A stretch of 64,000 nt of DNA from NCBI RefSeq assembly GCF_048323755.1, contig NZ_JBLWFS010000004.1, positions 234,623 to 298,622 of the forward strand, in the 5' to 3' direction. Shown one piece after another: positions 17,017 through 25,658 of this stretch (its first letter is position 1; each line of letters starts with the position of its first letter). The translations under genes were made by a program, and so were the position numbers. Source of the DNA: Alkalihalobacterium sp048323755 (lineage in GTDB: Bacteria; Bacillota; Bacilli; Bacillales; Bacillaceae_F). The notes beneath the pieces are model-generated. The model was given only the letters and a program-made list of their open reading frames with translations. It was not told the origin of the DNA and did not search any database.

Positions 17017-18544
17017 AATTTCGAATTAAATAATCAAACGCACCTAAAGCGGCATTAGCACCTGATCCCATCGAAATGATGATCTGGTTGTATGGATTAT
17101 CTGTGCAATCACCAGCTGCAAATAAACCTGGTAATGTTGTAGCTCCATGCTTATCAGTGACGATTTCACCGATGCGGTTACGTTCAATCATGCCTTCTAA
17201 CCAATCGGTATTTGGTACAAGTCCGATTTGAACAAAAATACCTTGTAATTCAACATGGTTTTCTTCTTCTGTCTCACGGTCCATGTAAGTAATACCGTTG
17301 ACACTGTCTGTACCTGTAATTTCCTTCGTTTGAACGTTCGTTAAGACCGTTACGTTAGGAAGACTGTTTAGACGATCTTGTAAAACCGCGTCTGCTTTTA
17401 ACTCTGGGTTAAACTCAAGGACTGTTACATGATTGACAATACCTGCGAGATCAATCGCTGCCTCAATACCAGAGTTACCGCCACCAATAACCGCTACATC
17501 TTTTCCTTCGAACAATGGACCATCACAATGAGGGCAGTAGGCTACACCCTTGTTTTTGAATTCTTGTTCACCAGGAACGCCAACATTACGCCAACGAGCA
17601 CCGGTTGAAATAATGACAGTCTTACTCTTTAGAACCGCACCGTTTTCTAGTTCTAGTTCAAAGAGATCCTTTTTCTCTAATCCTTTAGCACGCTGTAAAT
17701 TCATGATATCAATACCATATTCTTTCACGTGCTCTTCCAGACTTGCTACAAGCTTAGGTCCCTCGGTATGTTTTACACTGATAAAGTTTTCAATACTCAT
17801 CGTATCTAAAACTTGTCCACCGAAACGTTCAGCAACGATACCTGTACGAATACCTTTACGAGCTGCATAAATTGCCGCGCTAGCACCCGCTGGACCGCCA
17901 CCAACAACAAGTACATCATATGGATCCTTATTTGAAAATTCAGATGCATCTGGACCACTGCCCATTTTCGCAAGAATTTCTTCGAGTGTCATACGACCGC
18001 CGCCAAAGAATTCACCGTTTAAGAAAACAGCTGGAACAGACATGACATTTTTGTTTTCAACTTCATCTTTGAATGCTGCACCATCAATCATCGTGTGAGT
18101 AATGCCAGGGTTGAGTACACTCATCATGTTAAGAGCTTGTACAACGTCAGGGCAGTTATGGCAGCTTAGGCTGACATACGTTTCAAAGTGGTATTCACCA
18201 CTTACGTTTTTCACTTGCTCAATAACACTTTGGTCAACCTTTGGTGCTCTTCCGCTAACTTGTAGAAGTGCCAGCACTAATGAAGTAAATTCGTGTCCTA
18301 GAGGTACACCTGCAAATGTGACGCCTGTTTCTTGGCCCACACGATTGATGCTGAAGCTTGGTGTTCTCTCTAATTCTGTTTTTCGGACACTGATTTTAGA
18401 TGACATAGAAGTAAGTTCGTTGACTAGTGCTTCCATCTCATTTGATACTTTATCAGACCCTAAACTAACTTTAAGCAAAACGTCGCCTTCCATTAGTTGT
18501 AGGTATTGATTTAACTGTGACTTAATTTCAGCATCTAGTACCAT
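17015..18544 (-). CDS. ahpF: alkyl hydroperoxide reductase subunit F (NADH:peroxiredoxin reductase)
   Basis: A 509-residue flavoprotein that transfers electrons from NADH to AhpC. The N-terminal double thioredoxin-fold domain carries Cys128-His-Asn-Cys131; the thioredoxin-reductase-like part has VVGGGPAGASAAIYAARKG, the redox pair CPHC in GVAYCPHCDGPL, the NAD site VIGGGNSGIEAAID, and the C-terminal GLFAAGDCTD. Length and order match B. subtilis AhpF. It lies 12 bases after ahpC on the same transcript. Confidence 0.98.
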   Translation of the reverse strand: MVLDAEIKSQLNQYLQLMEGDVLLKVSLGSDKVSNEMEALVNELTSMSSKISVRKTELERTPSFSINRVGQETGVTFAGVPLGHEFTSLVLALLQVSGRAPKVDQSVIEQVKNVSGEYHFETYVSLSCHNCPDVVQALNMMSVLNPGITHTMIDGAAFKDEVENKNVMSVPAVFLNGEFFGGGRMTLEEILAKMGSGPDASEFSNKDPYDVLVVGGGPAGASAAIYAARKGIRTGIVAERFGGQVLDTMSIENFISVKHTEGPKLVASLEEHVKEYGIDIMNLQRAKGLEKKDLFELELENGAVLKSKTVIISTGARWRNVGVPGEQEFKNKGVAYCPHCDGPLFEGKDVAVIGGGNSGIEAAIDLAGIVNHVTVLEFNPELKADAVLQDRLNSLPNVTVLTNVQTKEITGTDSVNGITYMDRETEEENHVELQGIFVQIGLVPNTDWLEGMIERNRIGEIVTDKHGATTLPGLFAAGDCTDNPYNQIIISMGSGANAALGAFDYLIRN

Positions 18545-18556
18545 TTATGACACTCC

Positions 18557-19120
18557 TTAGATTTTACCAACAAGGTCTAGGCTAGGCTTAAGCGTTTCTC
18601 CGCCTTCTTGCCATTTTGCCGGGCAAACTTCACCTGGATTGTTGCGAACGTATTGTGCTGCTTTAATTTTGTTAACAAGAATACTTGCATCACGACCGAT
18701 ACCACCAGCATTGATTTCAACTGTTTGGATTACACCGTCTGGATCGATGATGAAAGTACCACGATCTGCAAGACCAGACTCTTCATCTAAAACGTCAAAG
18801 TTACGAGAGATGGTTTGAGAAGGGTCACCAATCATTGCATAAGTAATTTTTCCGATTGTTTCTGAGCTGTCGTGCCAGCCTTTATGTGTAAAATGAGTAT
18901 CTGTTGAAACAGAGTATACTTCTGCACCAAGCTCTTTTAAAGTAGCATATTCGTTTTGAAGGTCTTCAAGCTCTGTAGGACATACGAATGTAAAGTCTGC
19001 TGGGTAGAAGCAGAATACGCTCCATTTACCTTTAATGCTTTCGTTAGTTACATCGATAAACTCTCCATCTTTAAATGCTTTTGCGTTAAATGGTTTAACT
19101 TCAGTTCCGATTAATGACAT
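18557..19120 (-). CDS. ahpC: alkyl hydroperoxide reductase subunit C (2-Cys peroxiredoxin)
   Basis: A 187-residue typical 2-Cys peroxiredoxin that reduces hydrogen peroxide and organic hydroperoxides. The peroxidatic cysteine is Cys47 in FTFVCPTE and the resolving cysteine is Cys166 in GEVCPAKW. The GGTFIIDPDG-like segment appears as DRGTFIIDPDG. It heads the ahpCF operon. The upstream promoter and PerR-like box at 19187-19241 indicate peroxide-inducible expression. Confidence 0.98.
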   Translation of the reverse strand: MSLIGTEVKPFNAKAFKDGEFIDVTNESIKGKWSVFCFYPADFTFVCPTELEDLQNEYATLKELGAEVYSVSTDTHFTHKGWHDSSETIGKITYAMIGDPSQTISRNFDVLDEESGLADRGTFIIDPDGVIQTVEINAGGIGRDASILVNKIKAAQYVRNNPGEVCPAKWQEGGETLKPSLDLVGKI

Positions 19121-19186
19121 AATTAATCTTCCTCCTAAAATTTGATATAAGATTTTAAGAATTATTAACGGGATAAGAAAAGTTAT

Positions 19187-19241
19187 CTATAATAATTCTA
19201 ATACAGTAAATATTATTATATAAGAAATGTTTGCTAGTCAA
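19187..19241 (-). promoter_or_regulatory. ahpC promoter with PerR-type box
   Basis: CTATAATAATTCTAA at 19187-19201 matches 13 of 15 positions of the known PerR box TTATAATNATTATAA. Minus-strand TTGACT (19236-19241) and a downstream TATAAT/TAATAA region form the promoter, with the box just downstream near the expected start site. PerR control of ahpC is established in B. subtilis. Confidence 0.78.
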
Positions 19242-19326
19242 GTGAAAACACCTATTTATTTTATTATAGACATAAATGGTTAAATTTAAGGTGTCTTGAA
19301 ATGGAAAATAAGCACTATTTTATTTT

Positions 19327-20310
19327 TTAATAAATTTTATCCCCATTAAAGATAGAATTTTTTACAACCACGTAATCGACATGGCGAATGGCGTCTAATT
19401 TGTTTCCACCTGCATAAGAGATAGAAGACTGAAGATCTTCTTCCATTTCTTTTAACGTACCTTCTAGAGAACCTTTATGTTCAACGTACATTTTTTTTCC
19501 TTCTACATTTTTCTTTTCGCCTTTTTGGAACTCTGAGGCTGATCCAAAATATTCTTTACATAGCTTTCCTTCAATTTCCATTGTTTCTCCTGGGGATTCT
19601 TCATGGCCGGCAAAGAGTGAGCCAATCATCACCATCGAAGCTCCAAAGCGAATGGACTTAGCAATATCACCATGCGTACGAATTCCGCCATCAGCGATTA
19701 CTGGCTTAGTGGCAGCTTTTGCACACCAACGTAAGGCAGCTAATTGCCAACCACCTGTCCCAAACCCAGTTTTAATTTTCGTAATACAAACTTTACCGGG
19801 GCCGATGCCTACTTTGGTTGCATCTGCACCAGCATGTTCTAGCTCTCTTACAGCTTCAGGTGTACCGACGTTTCCAGCAATGACAAAGCTTTCAGGTATC
19901 AGCTTTTTGATATGTTGGATCATCTCAATGACAGCATTAGAATGACCATGTGCAATATCAATTGTAATGTATTCAGGTGCTATCTGTTCGTCAGCTAGCT
20001 GTTGTACGAAATGATATTCATCCTCTTTGACGCCTATACTTATAGATGCGTATAAATTCCGAGATTTCATATCTTTAATAAAATCTATACGTTTTTCAGG
20101 TTGAAAACGGTGCATGATATAAAAATACCCATTTTCCGCTAAATAAATCGCAATCCTCTCGTCAATAATGGTCTGCATATTGGCAGGTACTACAGGTAAT
20201 TTGAAAGTACGGTTACCAAAGGTTATGGATGTATCACATTCCGTTCGGCTTTTTACCACGCTTTTTGCCGGAATTAATTGAATATCTTCATAGTCAAAAA
20301 CATTATCCAC
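19327..20310 (-). CDS. guaC: GMP reductase
   Basis: A 327-residue NADPH-dependent GMP reductase that converts GMP to IMP with release of ammonia in purine salvage. The catalytic cysteine is Cys175 in GPGKVCITKIKTGFGTGGWQ; VIADGGIRTHGDIAKS and the phosphate-binding GASMVMIGSLFAG follow. The GTG at 20310 was chosen because AGGAG precedes it by eight bases and the product then begins MDNVFDYEDIQLIPAK, as in B. subtilis GuaC. An in-frame GTG three codons earlier overlaps that site. It stands alone between ahpC and the MMPL operon. Confidence 0.95.
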   Translation of the reverse strand: MDNVFDYEDIQLIPAKSVVKSRTECDTSITFGNRTFKLPVVPANMQTIIDERIAIYLAENGYFYIMHRFQPEKRIDFIKDMKSRNLYASISIGVKEDEYHFVQQLADEQIAPEYITIDIAHGHSNAVIEMIQHIKKLIPESFVIAGNVGTPEAVRELEHAGADATKVGIGPGKVCITKIKTGFGTGGWQLAALRWCAKAATKPVIADGGIRTHGDIAKSIRFGASMVMIGSLFAGHEESPGETMEIEGKLCKEYFGSASEFQKGEKKNVEGKKMYVEHKGSLEGTLKEMEEDLQSSISYAGGNKLDAIRHVDYVVVKNSIFNGDKIY

Positions 20311-20490
20311 GCTGTCCACTCCTAAATTTGAGATCTAAATTTACCCTTGAGGGGAATTGATGAATTTTTTCAACTTAGTGTATTTGACCTGAAGTTAGGT
20401 TGACCTCCAAGAATGGGCGTTATACATGGATACAATCTGATGTTATATGAGTGTCATTACTAATGAAAACACCTTTTATAGATAGACTAT

Positions 20491-20540
20491 AAAAAAAGAC
20501 CCGTCTCCACTTCTTAAGAAGTCAGTGGGAAACAGGTACT
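20491..20540 (-). terminator. terminator of the MMPL operon
   Basis: On the minus strand an ACCTGTTTCC-type arm pairs imperfectly with GGAGACGGGT, followed by seven T. It lies just after the stop of the exported repeat-rich protein. Confidence 0.75.
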
Positions 20541-20555
20541 TTTACTAGTTATCAT

Positions 20556-22385
20556 TTATTTAAACAATGCCCATAGGCGCGACCAGAAGTTCATTTCGTC
20601 CTCTTCTTCAATAGGGGAACTATCAACTTCGTCTTTTTCAATTTTTTCTGTTTTCATGACAAATTGAACCGAGTTAATTTTTGTGTTTTTTGGGGAAATA
20701 AACGATATTGCATCAAAATCAGATTTATCGTAATCCGCAATCATTTGATCAATTTCTTCTTGCATTTGCTCTGGCAAATTACTGGTTGATTCGTATAATT
20801 TATTTGTACCTTCTTGTAACTCAGCCGCACCTGTTTTTAGTTCTCCTGTTCCTTTTGATAAATCAACGAGGCCAGAATGAATGGAGCTGTAGGAATTAGA
20901 TAATTGTGAAACACCGTTTGTATAGTCAACTAATCCGGAATGGAATTCACCGTAACCAGCGGATAGTTCCTTCATTCCTTTTTCCAATTGTACAAAGGAA
21001 TCAATCATTTCCATTGACTCTAAAGATAAGGAGAGATCCTTAGATATTGTTGCAAGGGTGGTACCCATCTCTTTTACTCCAGTGCTTATCTCACTTAATG
21101 TAGTATTTACTGCATCAAAACCCGCTTTTACCGCATTGTACGTACCCTTTGCGGTTAGTGCAGCCGAATAGGTTTCTACAAGTTTATCGATAGTAGCACT
21201 GTCTGCTCCACTCGCATAGAGGGCCAATATTTCCTCTTCCGAAATGGAATAATCAGGTATTTTATTCATAGCTTCACCTAATGTTGAATAAGCAACGGAA
21301 TAATTTTCATTAAGAAGAGAAAGTCCATCAGCCGTTTGAAGAAGTCCACCAGCTATTTGCGAAAGCCCTTTTGGCAATTGTTGTAATTCGCCTAAATCCA
21401 TATCTTGAGAATTCTCGCTAATAGACTTGCTAATCATAGAAAGAGAGTTGTGGATCGTTGTTGACGCCTCAATTAGCTTTGGAGAGGACTGATTTAGTTC
21501 TCCAATACCTTCTTGAAATTTTCCAGAACCATTCCTTAGACTATACACACCGTCATTTAACTCCGCTATACCAGATCGGAATTCCCGAACCCCATCGTTT
21601 AACTTCTGAATAGCATCACTAAGTGACTGCATGTCATCCGTCATATTTGTTTCCGGTACCTCAATTGACATGGAAGAAGGAACGGCTGCAATCTCAATCC
21701 CTTGCATTTCAAAATCTGAAACTTGTGCTTCAACGAACAGGTCCCCCAATTGTTCAGGCAATACTGTAAAAGTGACCTGCTGATTTTTACCTACATTTGA
21801 AATCGTTCCGTCAGGCGCTTCAATATTACTGAATTTCGTTAAATCCAGCTCAATGGATATCTGTAATAAATAGTTTTCATAAAATACAGAGTTTACTTTT
21901 TCGTTTGCTGACGTACTGATGTGAATTTGTAATTGTCCATCTTGTCCGGGAAGGATCTCCGGGGTAATTTTACTGCCATTTAATGAATAGGAAACTTCAA
22001 TTTCCCACGGTAATTCTACGTTTTGTAAATTTCCTTGATAATAAAATTTTCCTTCTGGTGCCTCAATATGAACGGTATTGTTCACTTGCTGGATTTCCGA
22101 TAAATCCGTTAAATTTTTAACGTTAGAATAAGTGCCATAATCGAAAATGGCTCCAGCTTTGGCAACATCTAAAATATTTACAACATAAATTTCTTCCGTC
22201 TCTCCTGTGGGACTTAATGTAGCATAAACGACTTCATCCTTAGAGGTGATCTTCCCATCAGCTAAAACGAGAGCGTCATTGTTTTCTTTAGAACGATCAT
22301 TTGTCGTAGCATTCACAAGAAATGACGGAAAGATAAGCACTGTTGCCATAAAAACAAGTAATAGTCGATTTTTTCTCATCATCAT
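20556..22385 (-). CDS. exported repeat-rich protein, MMPL partner (YhgE/Pip-like helical repeats)
   Basis: A 609-residue protein with an N-terminal signal peptide (about residues 1-26). A beta-rich region of about 200 residues follows, then a long helical part full of roughly seven-residue-spaced motifs such as LNDGVREFRSGIAELNDGVYSLRNGSGKFQEGI. These Leu-x-x-Gly repeats are seen in YhgE/Pip-type and other envelope proteins that accompany MMPL transporters. The C terminus is acidic then amphipathic (NFWSRLWALFK). It overlaps the MMPL gene by ATGA, so the two form a coupled export unit. A periplasm-like or wall-spanning adaptor role is inference. Confidence 0.72.
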   Translation of the reverse strand: MMMRKNRLLLVFMATVLIFPSFLVNATTNDRSKENNDALVLADGKITSKDEVVYATLSPTGETEEIYVVNILDVAKAGAIFDYGTYSNVKNLTDLSEIQQVNNTVHIEAPEGKFYYQGNLQNVELPWEIEVSYSLNGSKITPEILPGQDGQLQIHISTSANEKVNSVFYENYLLQISIELDLTKFSNIEAPDGTISNVGKNQQVTFTVLPEQLGDLFVEAQVSDFEMQGIEIAAVPSSMSIEVPETNMTDDMQSLSDAIQKLNDGVREFRSGIAELNDGVYSLRNGSGKFQEGIGELNQSSPKLIEASTTIHNSLSMISKSISENSQDMDLGELQQLPKGLSQIAGGLLQTADGLSLLNENYSVAYSTLGEAMNKIPDYSISEEEILALYASGADSATIDKLVETYSAALTAKGTYNAVKAGFDAVNTTLSEISTGVKEMGTTLATISKDLSLSLESMEMIDSFVQLEKGMKELSAGYGEFHSGLVDYTNGVSQLSNSYSSIHSGLVDLSKGTGELKTGAAELQEGTNKLYESTSNLPEQMQEEIDQMIADYDKSDFDAISFISPKNTKINSVQFVMKTEKIEKDEVDSSPIEEEDEMNFWSRLWALFK

Positions 22386-24439
22386 TTCTCCTCGTAAAAT
22401 TTTGCATTATAACTAGTTTTCTTTATCACCTTATCAAAAACCAAGAGCATTGCAGGAAGGAAACAAACAACCATGATAAAGGCTAAAAATGCCCCTCGGC
22501 CAAGAAGTAACCCAATTGCTGATACAATAGGATTGGTAGACGTAATCCATAGGATAAATCCTACGCTGCTCAAAATGGAAGCAGAGATTGCAATAGAGAA
22601 CGTTTTCTCCTCCAATGTTTTCTTAATTGCAGCAACTGCAGGCATTTGCTTTCGATGCTCCTTATAAGCTTCTGTTAGTAGTATGGCGTAATCAACAGTA
22701 GCGGCGAGCTGCACAGTACTAATAATAAGGTATCCGACAAAAACTAACGATGTATCTGTGAAATAAGGAACCGATAAATTGATCCATACCGCAGACTGAA
22801 TCGTAAGTAACAGAACCACTGGTATCGATATAGATCTAAATGTAACAATGAGAACTAATGCAATGGCGACAACAGTAACGACATTTACAACCGTGTTATC
22901 TTTTAGTACTGTATTTTTTATATCATACAATGTCACACTTTCACCTAGAGAATAGGATTCGTCACCATAATATGAAGCGGCTGTACTTTGAATTGCATCT
23001 ACAACAGCGAAGGCAACGTCCCCCTCTGTATGGGTATCTGTATTAATAATAATCCGGCTATAGTTCTCAGAATAAAATTCATTGGTTATCGAGTCATCTA
23101 AATACTCTGGTGGTATAACAGGACTTACTGTGTTTACGTAAGAAATCACATTCGTTACATGGTTAATAGCTTTTAACTCTTCGACCATTTCTACTTCTTT
23201 TGCTATATCCCCTTTTGGCACGAGCAACACAATAGGGGTGAACTTGCCAAAAGCCTCTTCAATAAGGATATAATCATTTCCAGCACGTGTTGTTTCTGGT
23301 TGTTCCCCAAGACCGTACGTAAAATTAGTATTACTTTGTGCTAAGAAGCTTGGTAGTAAGACAGAGAACACAAGCACCAAGCTAAGGATTCTTATTTTTA
23401 CTACACTCGTTCCAATTTTTCTAAAACTAGGGAAGAACGGTCTGTGTTGTGTTTTATCAATCCACTTATAAAAACAGATCGTTAACGCAGGTAAAAATAC
23501 CATAACACTGATAAAACTTAAAACGATCCCTTTGACAAGGTTTAGGCCCAAATCGGAACCAATCTCAAAGTTCATCAATGTAAGTGCAGTAAATCCGAAA
23601 AATGTTGTGGCTGCACTAGCTGAAATAGCAGGAAACGATTTTTTGATTGCAAGTTGCATGGCCTCTTCCGGATTGTCTGTTTTCTTCCTATAGTCTGAAA
23701 AACTATGAAGGAGGAAAATGGCATAATCGAGCGACACGGCAAGCTGTAAAATTGGTGCAACCGATTGTGTCACGAAGGAGACTTCACCAATAAAAATGTT
23801 TGTTCCTAGGTTGATAAGGACAGACACTCCAATGGCTGTAAGAAAAAACAGCGGCTCAACCCATGAAGTAGTAGATAAGACTAAAATTAGAATAATGATC
23901 GGAACTAGTAATGCTGCAGCATAAATGGATTCAGATGCAGCCATATTTTGAGAAGTTGCTGTATCTAATGCCTCTCCTGCCATAGCATTATTTTCACCTA
24001 TTAGCTCATAGATAGCATCCGTAACTTCAACTTCATCTCCATTGCGAATGCTTAAGGAGTACAGGGCCTTACCATCTTTATAGTAAGTTTCTACTGTTTC
24101 CTGATCCACCATCTCTAAAGGTGTTTTTAAGTCAACGACATTATCCAACCATGTTACATCAGAAACTCCGTCAATTGCTGCAAGCTTCTCTTTATATTGA
24201 AGTGCCTCCTGTACTGTCACATCGTTTACCATTACTCGTGTATTTGGCATGGAACCCGTAAATTCTTGTTCCATAATTTCTAACGCTTTTGTAGATTGAG
24301 CGTCATCCGGCAAGTAATCTACCATATTGTAGTTTACAGACACAAAAAACTGTGCAAAAGCACAGATGACAGTAATGATCATAAAAGTGATCACAACTAG
24401 TACTCTATGTTTAATGATTCGTGCTGCAATGTTGATCAT
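22382..24439 (-). CDS. MMPL/RND family transporter
   Basis: A 685-residue proton-driven exporter of the MMPL type. It has the duplicated plan of one N-terminal membrane segment, an external domain, five membrane segments, a second external domain after about residue 370, and five more. Conserved parts include VDYLPDDAQSTKAL near the N terminus, DYAIFLLHSFSDYRK and the repeat-equivalent DYAILLTEAYKEHRK. ATG 24439 is preferred because AAGGAG lies six bases upstream; an ATG two codons earlier is too near. It is divergent from a TetR regulator, which probably represses it. The cargo may be a lipid or a drug. Confidence 0.9.
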   Translation of the reverse strand: MINIAARIIKHRVLVVITFMIITVICAFAQFFVSVNYNMVDYLPDDAQSTKALEIMEQEFTGSMPNTRVMVNDVTVQEALQYKEKLAAIDGVSDVTWLDNVVDLKTPLEMVDQETVETYYKDGKALYSLSIRNGDEVEVTDAIYELIGENNAMAGEALDTATSQNMAASESIYAAALLVPIIILILVLSTTSWVEPLFFLTAIGVSVLINLGTNIFIGEVSFVTQSVAPILQLAVSLDYAIFLLHSFSDYRKKTDNPEEAMQLAIKKSFPAISASAATTFFGFTALTLMNFEIGSDLGLNLVKGIVLSFISVMVFLPALTICFYKWIDKTQHRPFFPSFRKIGTSVVKIRILSLVLVFSVLLPSFLAQSNTNFTYGLGEQPETTRAGNDYILIEEAFGKFTPIVLLVPKGDIAKEVEMVEELKAINHVTNVISYVNTVSPVIPPEYLDDSITNEFYSENYSRIIINTDTHTEGDVAFAVVDAIQSTAASYYGDESYSLGESVTLYDIKNTVLKDNTVVNVVTVVAIALVLIVTFRSISIPVVLLLTIQSAVWINLSVPYFTDTSLVFVGYLIISTVQLAATVDYAILLTEAYKEHRKQMPAVAAIKKTLEEKTFSIAISASILSSVGFILWITSTNPIVSAIGLLLGRGAFLAFIMVVCFLPAMLLVFDKVIKKTSYNAKFYEEK

Positions 24440-24494
24440 AACCATCTCCTTCTTGCATCATCAATGATACTACTATACAATTTTAACGACAGTG

Positions 24495-24561
24495 TGTTGT
24501 TTTTACAACAAACAGTTTTCTTTCATACGTCTATTTAACAACAGATTTTATAATTCTGTTG
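24495..24561. promoter_or_regulatory. paired inverted repeats between MMPL and TetR genes
   Basis: TGTTGT-TTTT-ACAACA (24495-24510) and CAACAG...CTGTTG (24539-24561, 11-base loop) both lie in the 150-base divergent promoter region. They share the CAACA/TGTTG core and are candidate operators for the adjacent TetR protein. Confidence 0.55.
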
Positions 24562-24590
24562 GATAATTAAAAAAGAGAAAGTGGGTTTTT

Positions 24591-25160
24591 ATGTTGACAT
24601 CAAAAATGGATAGACGTAAAAAATATACCCGAATGGTACTAAAGGAAAGTCTAATGCAAATGTTAAAGGAGAAGGCAATATCCTCCATAACCATTAAGGA
24701 ATTATGTGAAGTGGCAGACATCAATCGGTCCACTTTTTATTCACATTACTCAGATCAATATGACCTTCTTCATCAAATAGAAGAAGAAATCATTCAGGAT
24801 ATGACTGAGACCCTAACGAGTTATAATTACAATGAAGACGAAGAAGCACTTAAGATGACAGAAAAGTTATTAGAGTATGTAGCAACCAATAGCGATAGCT
24901 TTCTTACACTATTTAGTGAGCATGGTAATAGTACGTTTCAAAAAAGAGTGATGATGCTGGCACATGAGGTGACAGTAAAAAATATGATGTCTACTCATGA
25001 AGTTGGTACGAAACTTTCTGATTACTTGACGTTGTTTGCCATAAGCGGCAGCATCAATGTGATCCAAGAATGGTTAAAAAACGGAATGGATAAAACACCA
25101 AAGGAAATGGCAGAACTTATTATTAAACTTACGAAAAAGGGGCTTTCTTCTTTTGGTTGA
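24591..25160 (+). CDS. TetR/AcrR family regulator of the divergent MMPL operon
   Basis: A 189-residue regulator. The DNA-binding part is at about residues 8-58: RMVLKESLMQMLKEKAISSITIKELCEVADINRSTFYSHYSDQYDLL. The C-terminal half looks like the TetR_C_7/DhaS type of helical domain. Divergence from the MMPL pair with inverted repeats between them makes it the likely local repressor. ATG 24591 has only a weak upstream AGAAAGTGG; a second ATG at 24606 has none, so the longer form is kept. Confidence 0.85.
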   Translation: MLTSKMDRRKKYTRMVLKESLMQMLKEKAISSITIKELCEVADINRSTFYSHYSDQYDLLHQIEEEIIQDMTETLTSYNYNEDEEALKMTEKLLEYVATNSDSFLTLFSEHGNSTFQKRVMMLAHEVTVKNMMSTHEVGTKLSDYLTLFAISGSINVIQEWLKNGMDKTPKEMAELIIKLTKKGLSSFG

Positions 25161-25260
25161 TTGGGCTAATTATTGAAGTTTAATTTCTAAGGTTCATAGT
25201 TGGCAACGCTAAAAACATCATGTGAGTATGTTGCCCAGTAAAAGCATATGTAATTAGAAT

Positions 25261-25291
25261 GAACAAGTTTAGGCTTGTTCTTTTTATTTGG
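25261..25291 (+). terminator. terminator after TetR gene
   Basis: GAACAAG and CTTGTTC form a stem with a six-base loop, followed by a run of T. It is immediately followed by a copy of the dispersed repeat. Confidence 0.75.
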
Positions 25292-25366
25292 CTCTTCACG
25301 CATAGCGTGAAGCTTTTGAAAAGAAAATTGGTCCAAAAGCAACAAAGTTTACGAAAACAACCTTTT
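25292..25366. repeat. dispersed structured repeat, copy R2
   Basis: The hairpin CTTCACGC-ATA-GCGTGAAG (25294-25312) is followed by GGTCCAAAAGCAACAAAG and TTTACGAAAACAACC. The tail is shared with copies at 12930, 40200, 45175 and 52230. Confidence 0.75.
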
Positions 25367-25658
25367 ATTTTAATAAAAATAGTTGTGTTCGTTTTGGAAG
25401 AAAGCAGGAGGCAAAAACCCTGAATGGTGTGCGCTAGAGGAAAAAACTAGGAGGAGGCAGTAAGCAAAAGCAGTGATGGGTGAACTGTAGAGGAAAAACT
25501 ATAAGTATACTGTAATCATAACTGGTGTTCGAAGCTGTTCTAGAATAATTACATAACTTGTCTAAGATTGTTGTTATTTGTGTACAAGTACTTGTTGAAT
25601 TTAATGTCAGAAAATTCAATAATTGTATTATGTGCAAATTTTAATCTAGGAGGTTGTT
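25367..25658. other. intergenic region with degenerate tandem repeat
   Basis: Two roughly 50-base related units (about 25404-25452 and 25450-25502), each ending in AGAGGAAAAA-ACTA, precede the hydrolase gene. No gene is supported here; the minus frame at 25434-25637 has no family likeness. Confidence 0.45.

Noticed and set aside
17550..18509. Long plus-strand frames opposite ahpF
   Set aside because: Antisense shadows of a highly conserved gene, without starts or family likeness.
20340..20440. MerR-type operator (ACCT-GAAGTT-AGGT) upstream of guaC
   Set aside because: The half-sites fit loosely, but no MerR gene or correctly placed promoter for guaC accompanies them.
25434..25637. A 67-residue minus-strand frame
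   Set aside because: It reads through degenerate repeats and low-complexity sequence, with no ribosome-binding site.
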